Shown: positions 27,960-37,176 of the stretch, one piece after another | Numbering within the stretch: the first letter of the stretch is position 1 | Layout: the number at the start of each line of letters is the position of its first letter | Assembly: GCA_947039005.1 (NCBI GenBank) | Contig: CAMQXY010000003.1 | Coordinates: 1 to 64,000, forward strand | Source of the DNA: an uncultured Photobacterium sp. | GTDB taxonomy: Bacteria; Pseudomonadota; Gammaproteobacteria; Enterobacterales; Vibrionaceae | DNA length: 64,000 nt | Reading direction: 5' to 3' | Translations under genes and position numbers: made by a program | The notes under the pieces: generated by a model | Databases searched by the model: none | What the model was told of the DNA's origin: nothing | What the model saw: the letters and a program-made list of their open reading frames with translations, nothing else

Positions 27960-29249
27960 TCAAGCGCCAGATGGTGCAGTCTGCGCTTTAAGAAAAGGCA
28001 ATAACAATAACCCAATTAATGCTGCAGCCACGGAAATAACAACAAAAAAACCAGTCCACTGATAATAACTCATAATAATAGCCAATGGATAACCGGCTAA
28101 AGCCGCCCCCATATAAGCAAATAACCCCACAAAACCTGTTGCAGCACCAACGGAATCTTTATGTGAACACTCAGCAGCAGCCATACCAATCAACATCTGC
28201 GGTCCAAATACAAAAAAACCTATCGCAAAAAAACATCCTGCTTGTAAAATATAACTAGTAACGGGCATTACCCATAATGCGGCAACCGATAAAAATATCC
28301 CCATGGCAAACAATAAAATCATCGGGCCACGATTACCACCAAATAACTTATCCGAACCCCATCCGCCAACTAATGAGCCTAAAAAACCACCCACTTCAAA
28401 TAATGACAACGCGCCATTGGCGGATAATAAACTATAATGATGTTGTTCTGTCAGGTACAAATTTCCCCAATCATTAATCGCAGTACGAACGATATAAACC
28501 AACACATAACTCATCGCCAATAACCATAAATATTTATTGGTTAATACGTACTTAAATAATATTTGTCGTTGTGTTAATCCAATCCCTTCATTTTCTTGCT
28601 CAATTTCTAAATAGTCATGACGCCATAATCCAATACTGGGTAATCCCATCGCTGTAGGTTTATTTCGTAAGCGCCAACATAACCCAATACCTATTACGAT
28701 CGCTATCACGCCAGGAATAAAGAAGCCATAACGCCAACCATAATGTACCGTAAGAAAACCCACTAATAATGGAATAAAAGCACCACCAACATTATGTGCA
28801 GTATTCCAACAAGACCACCACAAACCACGTTCAGAACGTGAATACCATGTAGTCAATAATTTAGAGCACGCAGGCCAACCCCAACCTTGAAACCACGCAT
28901 TAGCTATCCACAATAATGTAAATGCCGTAATCGAACTAGAAAAACCAAAACAGATATTAATAATACCCGTTACAATTAATCCTAACCCCATAAAATAACG
29001 AGGGTTTGATCGATCTGAGATCATACCAGATATGAATTTTGAACAGCCGTAAGTTAAGTAAAACAGTGTGCCCATCATACCAATATCTGCTTTATCCCAA
29101 CCTAAATCAGCAATCATTGCAGGCATCGCATAGGTAAAGTTCTTACGGGTTAAATAAAATCCAGCATAGCCAATATACATGGTAACCATGATATGCAAAC
29201 GCCAATATTTATAGCGTTGATCAACTGTTGAGTGGGAGATTACTGCCAT
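27960..29249 (-). CDS. uhpC: UhpC-type hexose-phosphate sensor (MFS)
   Basis: A 429-residue 12-helix MFS protein of the organophosphate:phosphate antiporter family. It matches UhpC with YIGYAGFYLTRKNFTYAMPAM near the N-terminus (given here as GYAGFYLTRKNF) and the NAWFQGWGWPACSKLLTTWYS stretch (NAWFQGWGWP). In E. coli UhpC senses external glucose-6-phosphate and activates UhpB. It lies 37 bp downstream of uhpB, the last gene of uhpABC. It could itself be a transporter, since UhpC and UhpT are homologous; the operon position favours a sensor. Confidence 0.88.
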   Translation of the reverse strand: MAVISHSTVDQRYKYWRLHIMVTMYIGYAGFYLTRKNFTYAMPAMIADLGWDKADIGMMGTLFYLTYGCSKFISGMISDRSNPRYFMGLGLIVTGIINICFGFSSSITAFTLLWIANAWFQGWGWPACSKLLTTWYSRSERGLWWSCWNTAHNVGGAFIPLLVGFLTVHYGWRYGFFIPGVIAIVIGIGLCWRLRNKPTAMGLPSIGLWRHDYLEIEQENEGIGLTQRQILFKYVLTNKYLWLLAMSYVLVYIVRTAINDWGNLYLTEQHHYSLLSANGALSLFEVGGFLGSLVGGWGSDKLFGGNRGPMILLFAMGIFLSVAALWVMPVTSYILQAGCFFAIGFFVFGPQMLIGMAAAECSHKDSVGAATGFVGLFAYMGAALAGYPLAIIMSYYQWTGFFVVISVAAALIGLLLLPFLKAQTAPSGA

Positions 29250-29286
29250 GCTATACCTAAAAATATAAAGGAATTGATCGTTATAA

Positions 29287-30834
29287 TTATGTCTGCGGTA
29301 ATATAATTACCAATGTTGTACCTATTCGTACTGGTTGAGGCTTCTCTTGATACTCGTCACGCGGGTAACTTATAATGGAACATTGTCCCCCTAACACTTC
29401 AACACGCTCTCGAATACCACGTAAGCCAAAGCCTTTAAATGTATCTTCCACTTTAAAACCGACACCATTATCTTCAATCTGTAATCTAATTTCTGAGCCA
29501 ATATCTAATTCAATAATAACTTCTGTCGCTTGCGAATATTTAGCAATATTATTTAAGGCTTCTTGGCAAATTCGGTATAAAGTAACATTAGTCGTATCAC
29601 ACAATTGCTGTTGATAATGTCCCCATGCCATAGCAACATCTATTCCTTTATCTTCTAACTTTAAATCACAAACAACCTGCTCAACCGCTTTTGCTAAACC
29701 AAGATCATCTAATGTTTTAGGACGTAAACGCGATAATAAGCCTTTGGTGGTATCATAAACATTAAGTGATAACTGTTCGATAGTAGAAGCGCATTGCTGT
29801 GTTATAGACGTTGTTTCAACACGTTTTAAAATACTCGCTTGCATTCTAATAGCGGTAATATTTTGACCTATTTCGTCATGTAATTCCCGCGCAATATCTC
29901 GTCTAACAGATTCTTCAGTTCTGATTAACTGACGAGATAATACCTGATTCCGTCCTAATTCAGAGGCTAATTTACCATTAAGATCTCGCTGACGTTGAAT
30001 GCCAAGACCTAACAAAATACCTGTTAAACTTTGAGCAGATAATGATAATAATAAATCAGTGATCTCCATATTACTGACACCACTTCGCGCGGCAATTAAT
30101 GCAATACTATTTAATAATGTCCCAAGTAATGCACCTTGCCATCCATGTCGAAAAGCAAACACAATAATAGGTATCGCTAAACAAAATGGTGCAAAACGGC
30201 TTAATTCATCGGGCAGATTTACTTGTAATAAAATATTAGCAATAAAAAGTAATGCATATAAACATAAATCACGATGACGTAATTCTAATGGGCGAGAAAT
30301 TAAAGCAACAGTCAGTGGGATCCATGAACGATTAAATAAAAAGCTCCATAATAAATAACAGGTTGGAACTAACATTAATCCGCCAGTAACACTAATCAGA
30401 AAGATCATCCCTACTGGTGATACTGGTATTTGAGCGATAGAGCCAAATCCCATTACCATAACAACATTAATGATTGCTGTTGATATAATAACCGCCGCCA
30501 TTACTAATAACTGTCGCCATTGATCACCATAATAATAACGCCGTGCATACCACAATATAGGCCATGATAAACCACTAGCGATTAAGATAGGCCACCAAGG
30601 TAAATCATTCAGTGCCTTAGCTAATAATAAAATTAAGCCCCATTCAGCGCCATAAATCACAACCCAATAACGGCTGGCAGTATGTAATGTTATTCCTAAT
30701 CGCAATGCAAATGGAAAAAATAAAATCGCTAATGCTGGGTCAACTAGAAAATAAAAAGCAATCACCCATAAACAAAACCAACTGCAAATAAAAAATAAAC
30801 ACCCGCCTAATGACATAAGTATATAACGTTGCAT
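29287..30834 (-). CDS. uhpB: UhpB-type sensor histidine kinase
   Basis: A 515-residue kinase. About eight hydrophobic segments (MASE1-like, residues 1-280) are followed by a HisKA_3 domain. The phospho-acceptor His319 sits in RRDIARELHDEIGQ. The ATPase domain carries NNIAKYS and DNGVGF, with GFGLRGIRERV near the end. It should phosphorylate UhpA when UhpC detects sugar phosphate. The ATG overlaps the uhpA stop (TAATG), so translation is coupled. The length equals E. coli UhpB (500) plus about 15. Confidence 0.92.
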   Translation of the reverse strand: MQRYILMSLGGCLFFICSWFCLWVIAFYFLVDPALAILFFPFALRLGITLHTASRYWVVIYGAEWGLILLLAKALNDLPWWPILIASGLSWPILWYARRYYYGDQWRQLLVMAAVIISTAIINVVMVMGFGSIAQIPVSPVGMIFLISVTGGLMLVPTCYLLWSFLFNRSWIPLTVALISRPLELRHRDLCLYALLFIANILLQVNLPDELSRFAPFCLAIPIIVFAFRHGWQGALLGTLLNSIALIAARSGVSNMEITDLLLSLSAQSLTGILLGLGIQRQRDLNGKLASELGRNQVLSRQLIRTEESVRRDIARELHDEIGQNITAIRMQASILKRVETTSITQQCASTIEQLSLNVYDTTKGLLSRLRPKTLDDLGLAKAVEQVVCDLKLEDKGIDVAMAWGHYQQQLCDTTNVTLYRICQEALNNIAKYSQATEVIIELDIGSEIRLQIEDNGVGFKVEDTFKGFGLRGIRERVEVLGGQCSIISYPRDEYQEKPQPVRIGTTLVIILPQT

Positions 30835-31442
30835 TACAATATTTCTTGTGGAAAATACTTAGCTAATTCAACATTATTACTAACATTAAGTTTATCCATT
30901 GCATTAGCACGATGTACATGGACAGTTTTATGACTCAAACCTAATTTAATCGCAACCGCTTTAACATCTAAGCCTATAGCAAGCATTTCACTGATCTGGC
31001 ATTCACGTTTTGTTAAACACGCGACAGACTGTTGGTAGGGATCCGTTGTCTCTAATTGCATTTCGATATCAGATGCTAAATAACGTTCACCATTAGCAAC
31101 CTTACGTACCGCTTGAATAAGCTCATCTGGGCTACAACGCTTACTTAAATAACCTTTTGCTCCAGTAACTAACGCTTTATTCACCACCGTCGCAGAATCA
31201 TGTACACTCAGCATAATACAACCCATGTTACACGCTAAGTCTTCAAGCAAAGTCAAACCACTTTCATTTGGCATTGATATATCAATAATACACACATCAA
31301 CGGCTTGCTTCGCTAACCCATTACGCGCCTCTTGCGCTGAGCTAAATTGGCTGATAACTGTCATGTCTGATTCTAATGATAATAATTGAGCAAAACCAGA
31401 ACGGACAATGACGTGATCATCAACTAAAGCGACTGTAATCAT
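30834..31442 (-). CDS. uhpA: UhpA-type response regulator
   Basis: A 202-residue NarL/FixJ-type regulator. The receiver domain has acidic residues at 8-9 and the phospho-acceptor Asp54 ([12 protein letters not shown]). Lys in KGYLSKRC completes the site. The LuxR-type HTH is at the C-terminus ([15 protein letters not shown] ... [16 protein letters not shown]). In E. coli UhpA activates uhpT transcription. No uhpT gene lies in this window, so the target is elsewhere or differs. It is the first gene of the operon. Confidence 0.92.
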   Translation of the reverse strand: MITVALVDDHVIVRSGFAQLLSLESDMTVISQFSSAQEARNGLAKQAVDVCIIDISMPNESGLTLLEDLACNMGCIMLSVHDSATVVNKALVTGAKGYLSKRCSPDELIQAVRKVANGERYLASDIEMQLETTDPYQQSVACLTKRECQISEMLAIGLDVKAVAIKLGLSHKTVHVHRANAMDKLNVSNNVELAKYFPQEIL

Positions 31443-31563
31443 AACGATATATACCCATGAGCATTAAAAACAACAAAACAAAGCCTAACAAGCATAAAAT
31501 ACCGTTTAGAATAAACTCACGCAAGCTTTAGCCAACTAATTTCATTTATTAGTGACTAAATGT

Positions 31564-31597
31564 AAAAAACCACTGATAATAAACATTATCAGTGGTT
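31564..31597 (-). terminator. Terminator of gloC
   Basis: A perfect 13-bp stem (31568-31580 with 31585-31597) has a 4-nt loop. Six T residues follow on the minus strand. It separates gloC from uhpA. Confidence 0.92.
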
Positions 31598-31651
31598 ATC
31601 AGTAGCTCTATTTATATAGTATTAATTACAACTAACTAACACCGCAACGCA

Positions 31652-32305
31652 TTAATATAATGGCATTTCATCAGCAACAAATGGATTTGTCACTCGCTCA
31701 TGGCCAAAGGTAGATGATGGACCATGTCCTGGCACAAATGTAACCTCATTACCTAAAGGCCACAATTTAGTCTTAATTGAATTGACTAATGTTGGATGAT
31801 CACCTTGTGGGAAATCAGTACGACCAATACCCCCTTTAAATAACACATCCCCTACAAATGCCACCTTGGCATCCGCACTATAAAAGATCACATGTCCAGG
31901 CGTATGACCTGGGGTATGAAAGACTTGTAACGTTTGATTACCTACTTTAACTACATCGCCATCGTTTAGCCATTGAGTTGGTGCAAACGCTTCTGTCATG
32001 GGGAAGCCAAACATTTCACTTTGACGAGGTAGGCCTTGTAGCCAAAATTCATCATCTTGTTGCGGACCAATAACAGGTACGTTAAGTTTTAGCGAAAGAG
32101 GCTCAGTCCCCCCCACATGATCCAAATGTCCGTGGGTCAGTAATAATTGAGTAACCGTCACGCCAAGTTCTTTAACCACTTGCTGAAGTTGCTGAATATC
32201 ACCGCCGGGATCAATAATCGCGGCTTGATGTGTTTCATCACACCATATTATTGAGCAATTTTGCTGAAACGGTGTCACTGGCACAATTTTATATTGAAGA
32301 CTCAT
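31652..32305 (-). CDS. gloC: Type II glyoxalase, YcbL/GloC
   Basis: A metallo-beta-lactamase-fold hydrolase of 217 residues that closely follows E. coli YcbL. It starts YKIVPVTPFQQNCSIIWC, with the metal motif THGHLDH, FWLQGLPRQSEMFG, then HTPGHTPGHV, GDVLFKGGIGRTDFP and VPGHGPSSTFGHE. The known activity is hydrolysis of S-lactoylglutathione to lactate and glutathione. The ATG has an AGGAAG site. It follows mepK by 80 bp in the ldtD-mepK-gloC order known from E. coli. Confidence 0.94.
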   Translation of the reverse strand: MSLQYKIVPVTPFQQNCSIIWCDETHQAAIIDPGGDIQQLQQVVKELGVTVTQLLLTHGHLDHVGGTEPLSLKLNVPVIGPQQDDEFWLQGLPRQSEMFGFPMTEAFAPTQWLNDGDVVKVGNQTLQVFHTPGHTPGHVIFYSADAKVAFVGDVLFKGGIGRTDFPQGDHPTLVNSIKTKLWPLGNEVTFVPGHGPSSTFGHERVTNPFVADEMPLY

Positions 32306-32385
32306 TCATACTTCCTAAACGGGAACATTGTTTTGAGAAGCATGCCATGAATATCACTAAAAATACAGATAGCCTCAGGAATAAA

Positions 32386-32943
32386 CTACCCTCTCCAGTT
32401 ACGTATAGGACCTGTATCAATATGAATAAATTGGCTGTTTGGATAATAACCCACTCCACCAATATTTAAATCTAACGCCGCTTTACGGATTTTAGCTAAA
32501 GGAACCCCTTCAAGATTAAAATCGATAGCTTGCGCTTTCATGTGGTAACTCTTCTTTGCAACTCCGCCACTACGTTTTGCCAACATTTCATTGGTTTTAG
32601 ACGAGCGGTAGCCAGAAAAGAGCTGTGCGTAACCTTCATGACCAAGATATGACTGAATTTGTGCAATGGCATCATACAAACGACGATCTATACGAGCGAT
32701 TTCATTTTGACGGAAATCACGACAAATATGATCTAAACGTCGAACTTCTGTACCCACGTATGTTTTTCCATTGAAGTATTTAGTTTCTAATTCTTCACCT
32801 GTATGTAAATTACGCAGTAACATTGTTCGAGGTTTTGTTGCTTGGAAAGGACTTGCTAGGACGATATTGGGTAACATACACGTTCCGACAGCTAACCCAC
32901 CAAATGTTAAAAATTTACGACGACTAATATCCAAATTTGACAT
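32386..32943 (-). CDS. mepK: Peptidoglycan endopeptidase MepK (YcbK)
   Basis: A 185-residue DUF882/peptidase M15 protein. The N-terminus carries a Tat signal (RRKFLTFGG) with a hydrophobic stretch ending near VLAS. The metal-binding pattern HMKAQAIDF and the later FIHIDTGPIRNW supply His, Asp and His ligands. MepK cleaves 3,3 (meso-DAP-meso-DAP) cross-links in peptidoglycan, which are made by L,D-transpeptidases such as the neighbouring ldtD product. The genomic pairing fits that role. Confidence 0.92.
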   Translation of the reverse strand: MSNLDISRRKFLTFGGLAVGTCMLPNIVLASPFQATKPRTMLLRNLHTGEELETKYFNGKTYVGTEVRRLDHICRDFRQNEIARIDRRLYDAIAQIQSYLGHEGYAQLFSGYRSSKTNEMLAKRSGGVAKKSYHMKAQAIDFNLEGVPLAKIRKAALDLNIGGVGYYPNSQFIHIDTGPIRNWRG

Positions 32944-33095
32944 AATTTACACAACCGAAAAAAATGCTCTTTATTTTTAAAGCAATTCATATACCAATGT
33001 TGCAAGACATTATCTTCAGTTAATAAAGCAGTCAATTACATAAGTCACATAAAATAAAACTGATAAATCTATTTTTAAATATCATTAACTTACAT

Positions 33096-34808
33096 TTAAT
33101 TATTATTGTAAGCAGAGATTAATGACACATTATTTTCTGGATCACTATCATATCCATAAATATCAAAACGGTAATTCACTGCACCTTCATCATTAACCCA
33201 TGCCGTTTGATAAATAATTTCTACTGGAACTTTTTTACTTTTATCAAGCCTAATTGTGCGCGTTTTTTTACTTCTTGAAAAAATATTAAATTGCGACTTA
33301 TTTCGCCCTGAATATTGTAATAATGCTAACGCCAGTGATTTTGACTCAAGTACGCGCACACAACCTGAGCTCAGTGCTCGTTCATGCTTATTAAATAACA
33401 CGGGATAAGATGTATCATGTAAGAAAATAGCCTGATTGTTAGGAATATTAAATTTATATAAACCTAATGCATTTTTTTTGCCCGGTTTTTGACGTAAACG
33501 ATAAGGGAATTTATTAGAAGCCAATAAATTATAAGGTATTGAATTTATATTTATTTTTTCTGAGCTTCCCCAGCTACGAATAACTTCATAATTATGACGT
33601 TTTAAATAACTTCGACTACGTCTTACCTTAGGTAATATATCTCTTTTCGTAATTGAACTAGGGACATTCCAATAGGGATTAAATACCACCGATTTGACCA
33701 TAGTGTTAAAGATTGGCGTTTGGCGTGATGGTCGACCAACAATCACTTTACTATTCATAACCCAACGTCCATCAAGCCATAAATTCATATAATAATTCGG
33801 TATATTCACTACAATCCCCGTATAAAGGCTTGTCGACCATAAGCGTAAGCGTTGAGCATTTAACGCTAATAATCGCACTCGCTGAGTAACATTTAAAGCT
33901 AACCATGCCTGTGTTTGAGTACCAATAATACCGTCACGTTTTAGACCATGCCGCATTTGAAAGCGTTTTATCGCCAACACAATCCCCCCTGTATATAGCG
34001 ATCTCTGTTGCTTTTGATAACGCTTAGCCTCACGAGGAGAAATATCACCTAAACGTTCAAGTACCGTGACCAAACTGGACATAAATTTAATTTTTTGACC
34101 TGGATTTACTCTGCCATGAAAGGAAAATCTAGGCCAACGTAATGCGGGTGTGGATTCTAACCGATTAATAGATTCAACTAATTGATTATATTCTGATATT
34201 TGAGGCTTCAAACGAACAATAAATTGGTTAAAACGATGATTTTCATAACTTGATAACATATCTTCGATAACTACTCGACTGGGAACCTGTAGTTGTGAAG
34301 GTGCTACTTCACCAAATAACCACATTTTTCCTTTACCGTGTATTTGTTCAATAAAACTGAGATATATTAATAAGGTATCTGTTGCGATAACATCATATTG
34401 CTGCCAATTTGGTTGGGGCTGTAATTGAATAAGTAAATGATACCTTGCTGTAAGTTCTTTATTTACATCAGATAAGCTAATTATGCGTAATTGATTAATA
34501 AAATCATTTATTGTTCGTTGACTCTTCCAAAATTGGCTAAACCCCGTAGAGGAATATAGTTCGACTAATGTTGTAGGGTATTTAAGTTGTGTTGTATTTG
34601 AATTTGCATGCTCAATCCATCCCTGAGCATGATTTAACATATTTCTTGATCGATCCGTTGACGAAAAAGAAGATGTCGCATTATTTATGTCCAATAATAC
34701 ATTTTCGCGCTGATCTCCAACAGGTTGAGAATATGCATAGAGTACTTGCCAATAAAAACTGACACCTAGCAATATGACAATAAAAAAAATATTTTTAACT
34801 AATGCCAT
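33096..34808 (-). CDS. ldtD: L,D-transpeptidase LdtD (YcbB)
   Basis: A 570-residue periplasmic enzyme that forms 3,3 cross-links in peptidoglycan. After a signal sequence (about 1-26) comes a scaffold region. A peptidoglycan-binding domain has FQMRHGLKRDGIIGTQTQAWL. The YkuD catalytic domain has the HDTSYPVLF and SSGCVRV motifs, whose His and Cys are catalytic. It is slightly shorter than E. coli LdtD (615). The GAGGGG site precedes the ATG. It stands first in the ldtD-mepK-gloC series but is separated from mepK by 150 bp. Confidence 0.94.
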   Translation of the reverse strand: MALVKNIFFIVILLGVSFYWQVLYAYSQPVGDQRENVLLDINNATSSFSSTDRSRNMLNHAQGWIEHANSNTTQLKYPTTLVELYSSTGFSQFWKSQRTINDFINQLRIISLSDVNKELTARYHLLIQLQPQPNWQQYDVIATDTLLIYLSFIEQIHGKGKMWLFGEVAPSQLQVPSRVVIEDMLSSYENHRFNQFIVRLKPQISEYNQLVESINRLESTPALRWPRFSFHGRVNPGQKIKFMSSLVTVLERLGDISPREAKRYQKQQRSLYTGGIVLAIKRFQMRHGLKRDGIIGTQTQAWLALNVTQRVRLLALNAQRLRLWSTSLYTGIVVNIPNYYMNLWLDGRWVMNSKVIVGRPSRQTPIFNTMVKSVVFNPYWNVPSSITKRDILPKVRRSRSYLKRHNYEVIRSWGSSEKININSIPYNLLASNKFPYRLRQKPGKKNALGLYKFNIPNNQAIFLHDTSYPVLFNKHERALSSGCVRVLESKSLALALLQYSGRNKSQFNIFSRSKKTRTIRLDKSKKVPVEIIYQTAWVNDEGAVNYRFDIYGYDSDPENNVSLISAYNNN

Positions 34809-35344
34809 TAAATACCCCTCACCACTCTTTCAATATAACAAATAAAACTTTATTTGATGATTAAATGTAGGAGAAGATAATGTTCGCAAATCTTAGAAGT
34901 ACAACTATTAATCAGCGTCTAGGATAACGACCTATTTTATAATGAGAAGTTTACTAAAATATATTTTTCCCTCACCTCCTCAATATTTTTAACACCACTC
35001 TTTATGCTGTGTTATCGGAAATAGTGCCGTAATAATTTCCTCCAATAATGGTATTTTAATTGATTCATGATTGCCTAGTTATCAATACATGACTCTTTAG
35101 ATAAAAATAAAAAACAAAAATGCAACATATTGTTACCATTATCAAACATAACAAGCATAAATCCAATGCTCCTTGATGCAACTTAAATGATAGATAATTA
35201 CATTTATTAATAAAAAAATTAATTAGATACCGATAAAGACCAATGAAAACATTCTAATTCTTGTATACTCTCACTATAAAAATACGCTATATATCACAAT
35301 GATTTTATAACGTAATTGCACACAAATTTAATTGGGAGAGTTAG
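34809..35344. other. Divergent intergenic region, ldtD and MarR gene
   Basis: About 535 bp of AT-rich DNA without a supported gene, between divergent ldtD and the MarR regulator. It should hold both promoters. A strong GGGAGAG ribosome site precedes the MarR gene. I could not define a MarR operator. Confidence 0.4.
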
Positions 35345-35851
35345 ATGGATAGGCACGAAGAAGTACTTATTGCTCTGAGACAAATTATTCGGGCAATTGA
35401 TCTACATTCGAGAAAATTGAATAAGAGCGCTGGCCTTACTGGTCCACAGTTAGTATTGATGCGTGCAATTCGAGGATCAGGCGAGATCACTATTCGTCAA
35501 CTATCTAACAATACCAATATGAGCCAAGCAACAGCCACGACAATTCTTGATCGTTTAGAAAAACGCGGCTTGGTTGTTCGCCAACGTAGTGTACTTGATA
35601 AACGTAAAGTACATGCCCATCTTACAGACTCGGGACTTATCCTACTTGATAAAGCTCCAATGCCCTTACAAGACAGCTTTATCTCTCAATATCAAGATTT
35701 AGAAGATTGGGAACAATCGCTATTACTTTCTTCTGTGCAACGTATTTCAACCATGATGAACGCAGAGCACCTCGATGTTGCACCTATCCTTGAAGTTGGT
35801 AGCATTACCAAACAAGAAAAACCGAATCCAGATAGCGCCGAAAGCGAATAA
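35345..35851 (+). CDS. MarR-family transcriptional regulator
   Basis: A 168-residue winged-HTH regulator with ITIRQLSNNTNMSQATATTILDRLEKRGLV (HTH at about 48-75, given here as SQATATTILDRLEKRGLV) and the wing RSVLDKRKVHAHLTDSG. The N-terminal stretch EEVLIALRQIIRAIDLHSRKL resembles EctR/CosR osmoregulators of ectoine synthesis in Vibrio and relatives. That comparison is from memory and needs a search; no ectoine genes are adjacent. It ends at a shared terminator with the convergent small gene. Confidence 0.85.
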   Translation: MDRHEEVLIALRQIIRAIDLHSRKLNKSAGLTGPQLVLMRAIRGSGEITIRQLSNNTNMSQATATTILDRLEKRGLVVRQRSVLDKRKVHAHLTDSGLILLDKAPMPLQDSFISQYQDLEDWEQSLLLSSVQRISTMMNAEHLDVAPILEVGSITKQEKPNPDSAESE

Positions 35852-35860
35852 AAAATAGTT

Positions 35861-35886
35861 AAAAACCGACATTATTGTCGGTTTTG
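35861..35886. terminator. Bidirectional terminator after the MarR gene
   Basis: A perfect 10-bp stem (AAAACCGACA with TGTCGGTTTT) has a TTAT loop. It serves the MarR gene on the plus strand and the small gene on the minus strand. Confidence 0.88.
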
Positions 35887-35903
35887 CCTGCTTCTAGCTA
35901 AAA

Positions 35904-36233
35904 CTATCCTGCTAGTACAGGATCAACTTGATATTTTATCAATGAGGATGGGACTGTCTGTTGGGTTAACTCATACATTGCTAATAATAACGCTTGTTTA
36001 ATCGCTTCCTCATCATGCAATTCAACGGCAGATAACGCACTTTCTAATGCGAGTTTAATCGTCTCCACTTTTAGCCGTATTAATATAATTTGTTCTTGTT
36101 CTGATAACGCTAATTGAGTAATAACTTGTGAAGTTGTATTTTTACTCTGAGCTTCACTTAAAACACTTAACTGTTTACAAAGTAAATCCAGTGTATAAAT
36201 CGTATTGAGTAATGATTGTGGTGATTTTGTCAT
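35904..36233 (-). CDS. Hypothetical protein (109 aa)
   Basis: A leucine- and glutamine-rich, probably all-helical soluble protein starting MTKSPQSLLNTIYTLDLLCKQ. It shows heptad-like spacing, so a helical bundle is likely. No motif or family is recognised. The ATG at 36233 follows an AAGGA site; an upstream in-frame TTG adds seven residues but has no site. It is divergent from the LysR gene at 36331, with under 100 bp between them. It might be controlled by that regulator, but this is inference. Confidence 0.6.
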   Translation of the reverse strand: MTKSPQSLLNTIYTLDLLCKQLSVLSEAQSKNTTSQVITQLALSEQEQIILIRLKVETIKLALESALSAVELHDEEAIKQALLLAMYELTQQTVPSSLIKYQVDPVLAG

Positions 36234-36330
36234 TGTAATATCCTTATTTATCAATGAAAAATAAACATCAATTTATAATAATACATATTTAACCGACAAT
36301 TTGTTAACACGATCAAAGAAGGAATAGAGC

Positions 36331-37176
36331 ATGCTATTGGAAGGCATTGAAACATTATTAGTTTTAGCACAAGAAGGCACAATGAGCCGTACAGGGAATC
36401 GGCTCTATATTAGTCAATCAGCCGTCAGTAAGCGTATTGCTAAACTTGAAACTACTCTTGGCAAGAAACTGATATCCCCATCAGGACGTTTAATCAAACT
36501 CACGCCAGACGCACTCGCTTTAATTGAGAATGTTGGTTCAAGTTTCAGTGAACTTCGTGGCTTGATTTTTGAACAACAGACCATTGAAGATCACAGCATC
36601 ATTAAAATAGATTGCTCAGAAACCCTTGTTGCAGGCTATTTAGGAAAAGCATTTGGTCATTATATGCAGCAGGATAAAAACTTTACGATCACCACTCATC
36701 ATACCCCAGTAATTATTGATAATGTACGTTCAGGACAAGCCACTATTGGCTGTTGTGCTGGTTATTTAGCACCACATCATGGATTGCATTATCAACATTT
36801 ATTGGATGAACGCTTTCGTATTGTCGCGGCAACAGCACTCCAATCGCCACCTGAATATTTATTAGTTAATGATCTTAAAAATCCATCTAATCTTTATCAA
36901 GCCGCCATTTTACAAAAAGCGGGGATCACACCTTTAATGGAAATGGATTCCTATACCGCCGCAGCACAACTTGCTCTTGGCGGAGTCGCACCAGCATTAG
37001 TACCTGAATCCATTATAAGCGCCTTAAAAATAGATCCTATTTATTGTCATCATTTTGATTTTTTAGACCAACTCACTCGTCCAGTACATATTATTTATCG
37101 CGCAAAAAATGCCACATCACCCCGAGTTAAAAAAATAATTGAAACCATTGCGGATGCTGTTGCCACAGCAATTTAA
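36331..37176 (+). CDS. LysR-family transcriptional regulator
   Basis: A 281-residue regulator with an N-terminal HTH (GTMSRTGNRLYISQSAVSKRIAKLE, here as TGNRLYISQSAVSKRIA). A short substrate-binding domain follows. The ligand is unknown. The last 50 bp of the gene overlap the last 50 bp of the convergent TSUP exporter gene, a tight arrangement. Both ends keep their reading frames, so the overlap seems genuine. Regulation of the exporter or the divergent small gene is possible but unproven. Confidence 0.85.
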   Translation: MLLEGIETLLVLAQEGTMSRTGNRLYISQSAVSKRIAKLETTLGKKLISPSGRLIKLTPDALALIENVGSSFSELRGLIFEQQTIEDHSIIKIDCSETLVAGYLGKAFGHYMQQDKNFTITTHHTPVIIDNVRSGQATIGCCAGYLAPHHGLHYQHLLDERFRIVAATALQSPPEYLLVNDLKNPSNLYQAAILQKAGITPLMEMDSYTAAAQLALGGVAPALVPESIISALKIDPIYCHHFDFLDQLTRPVHIIYRAKNATSPRVKKIIETIADAVATAI

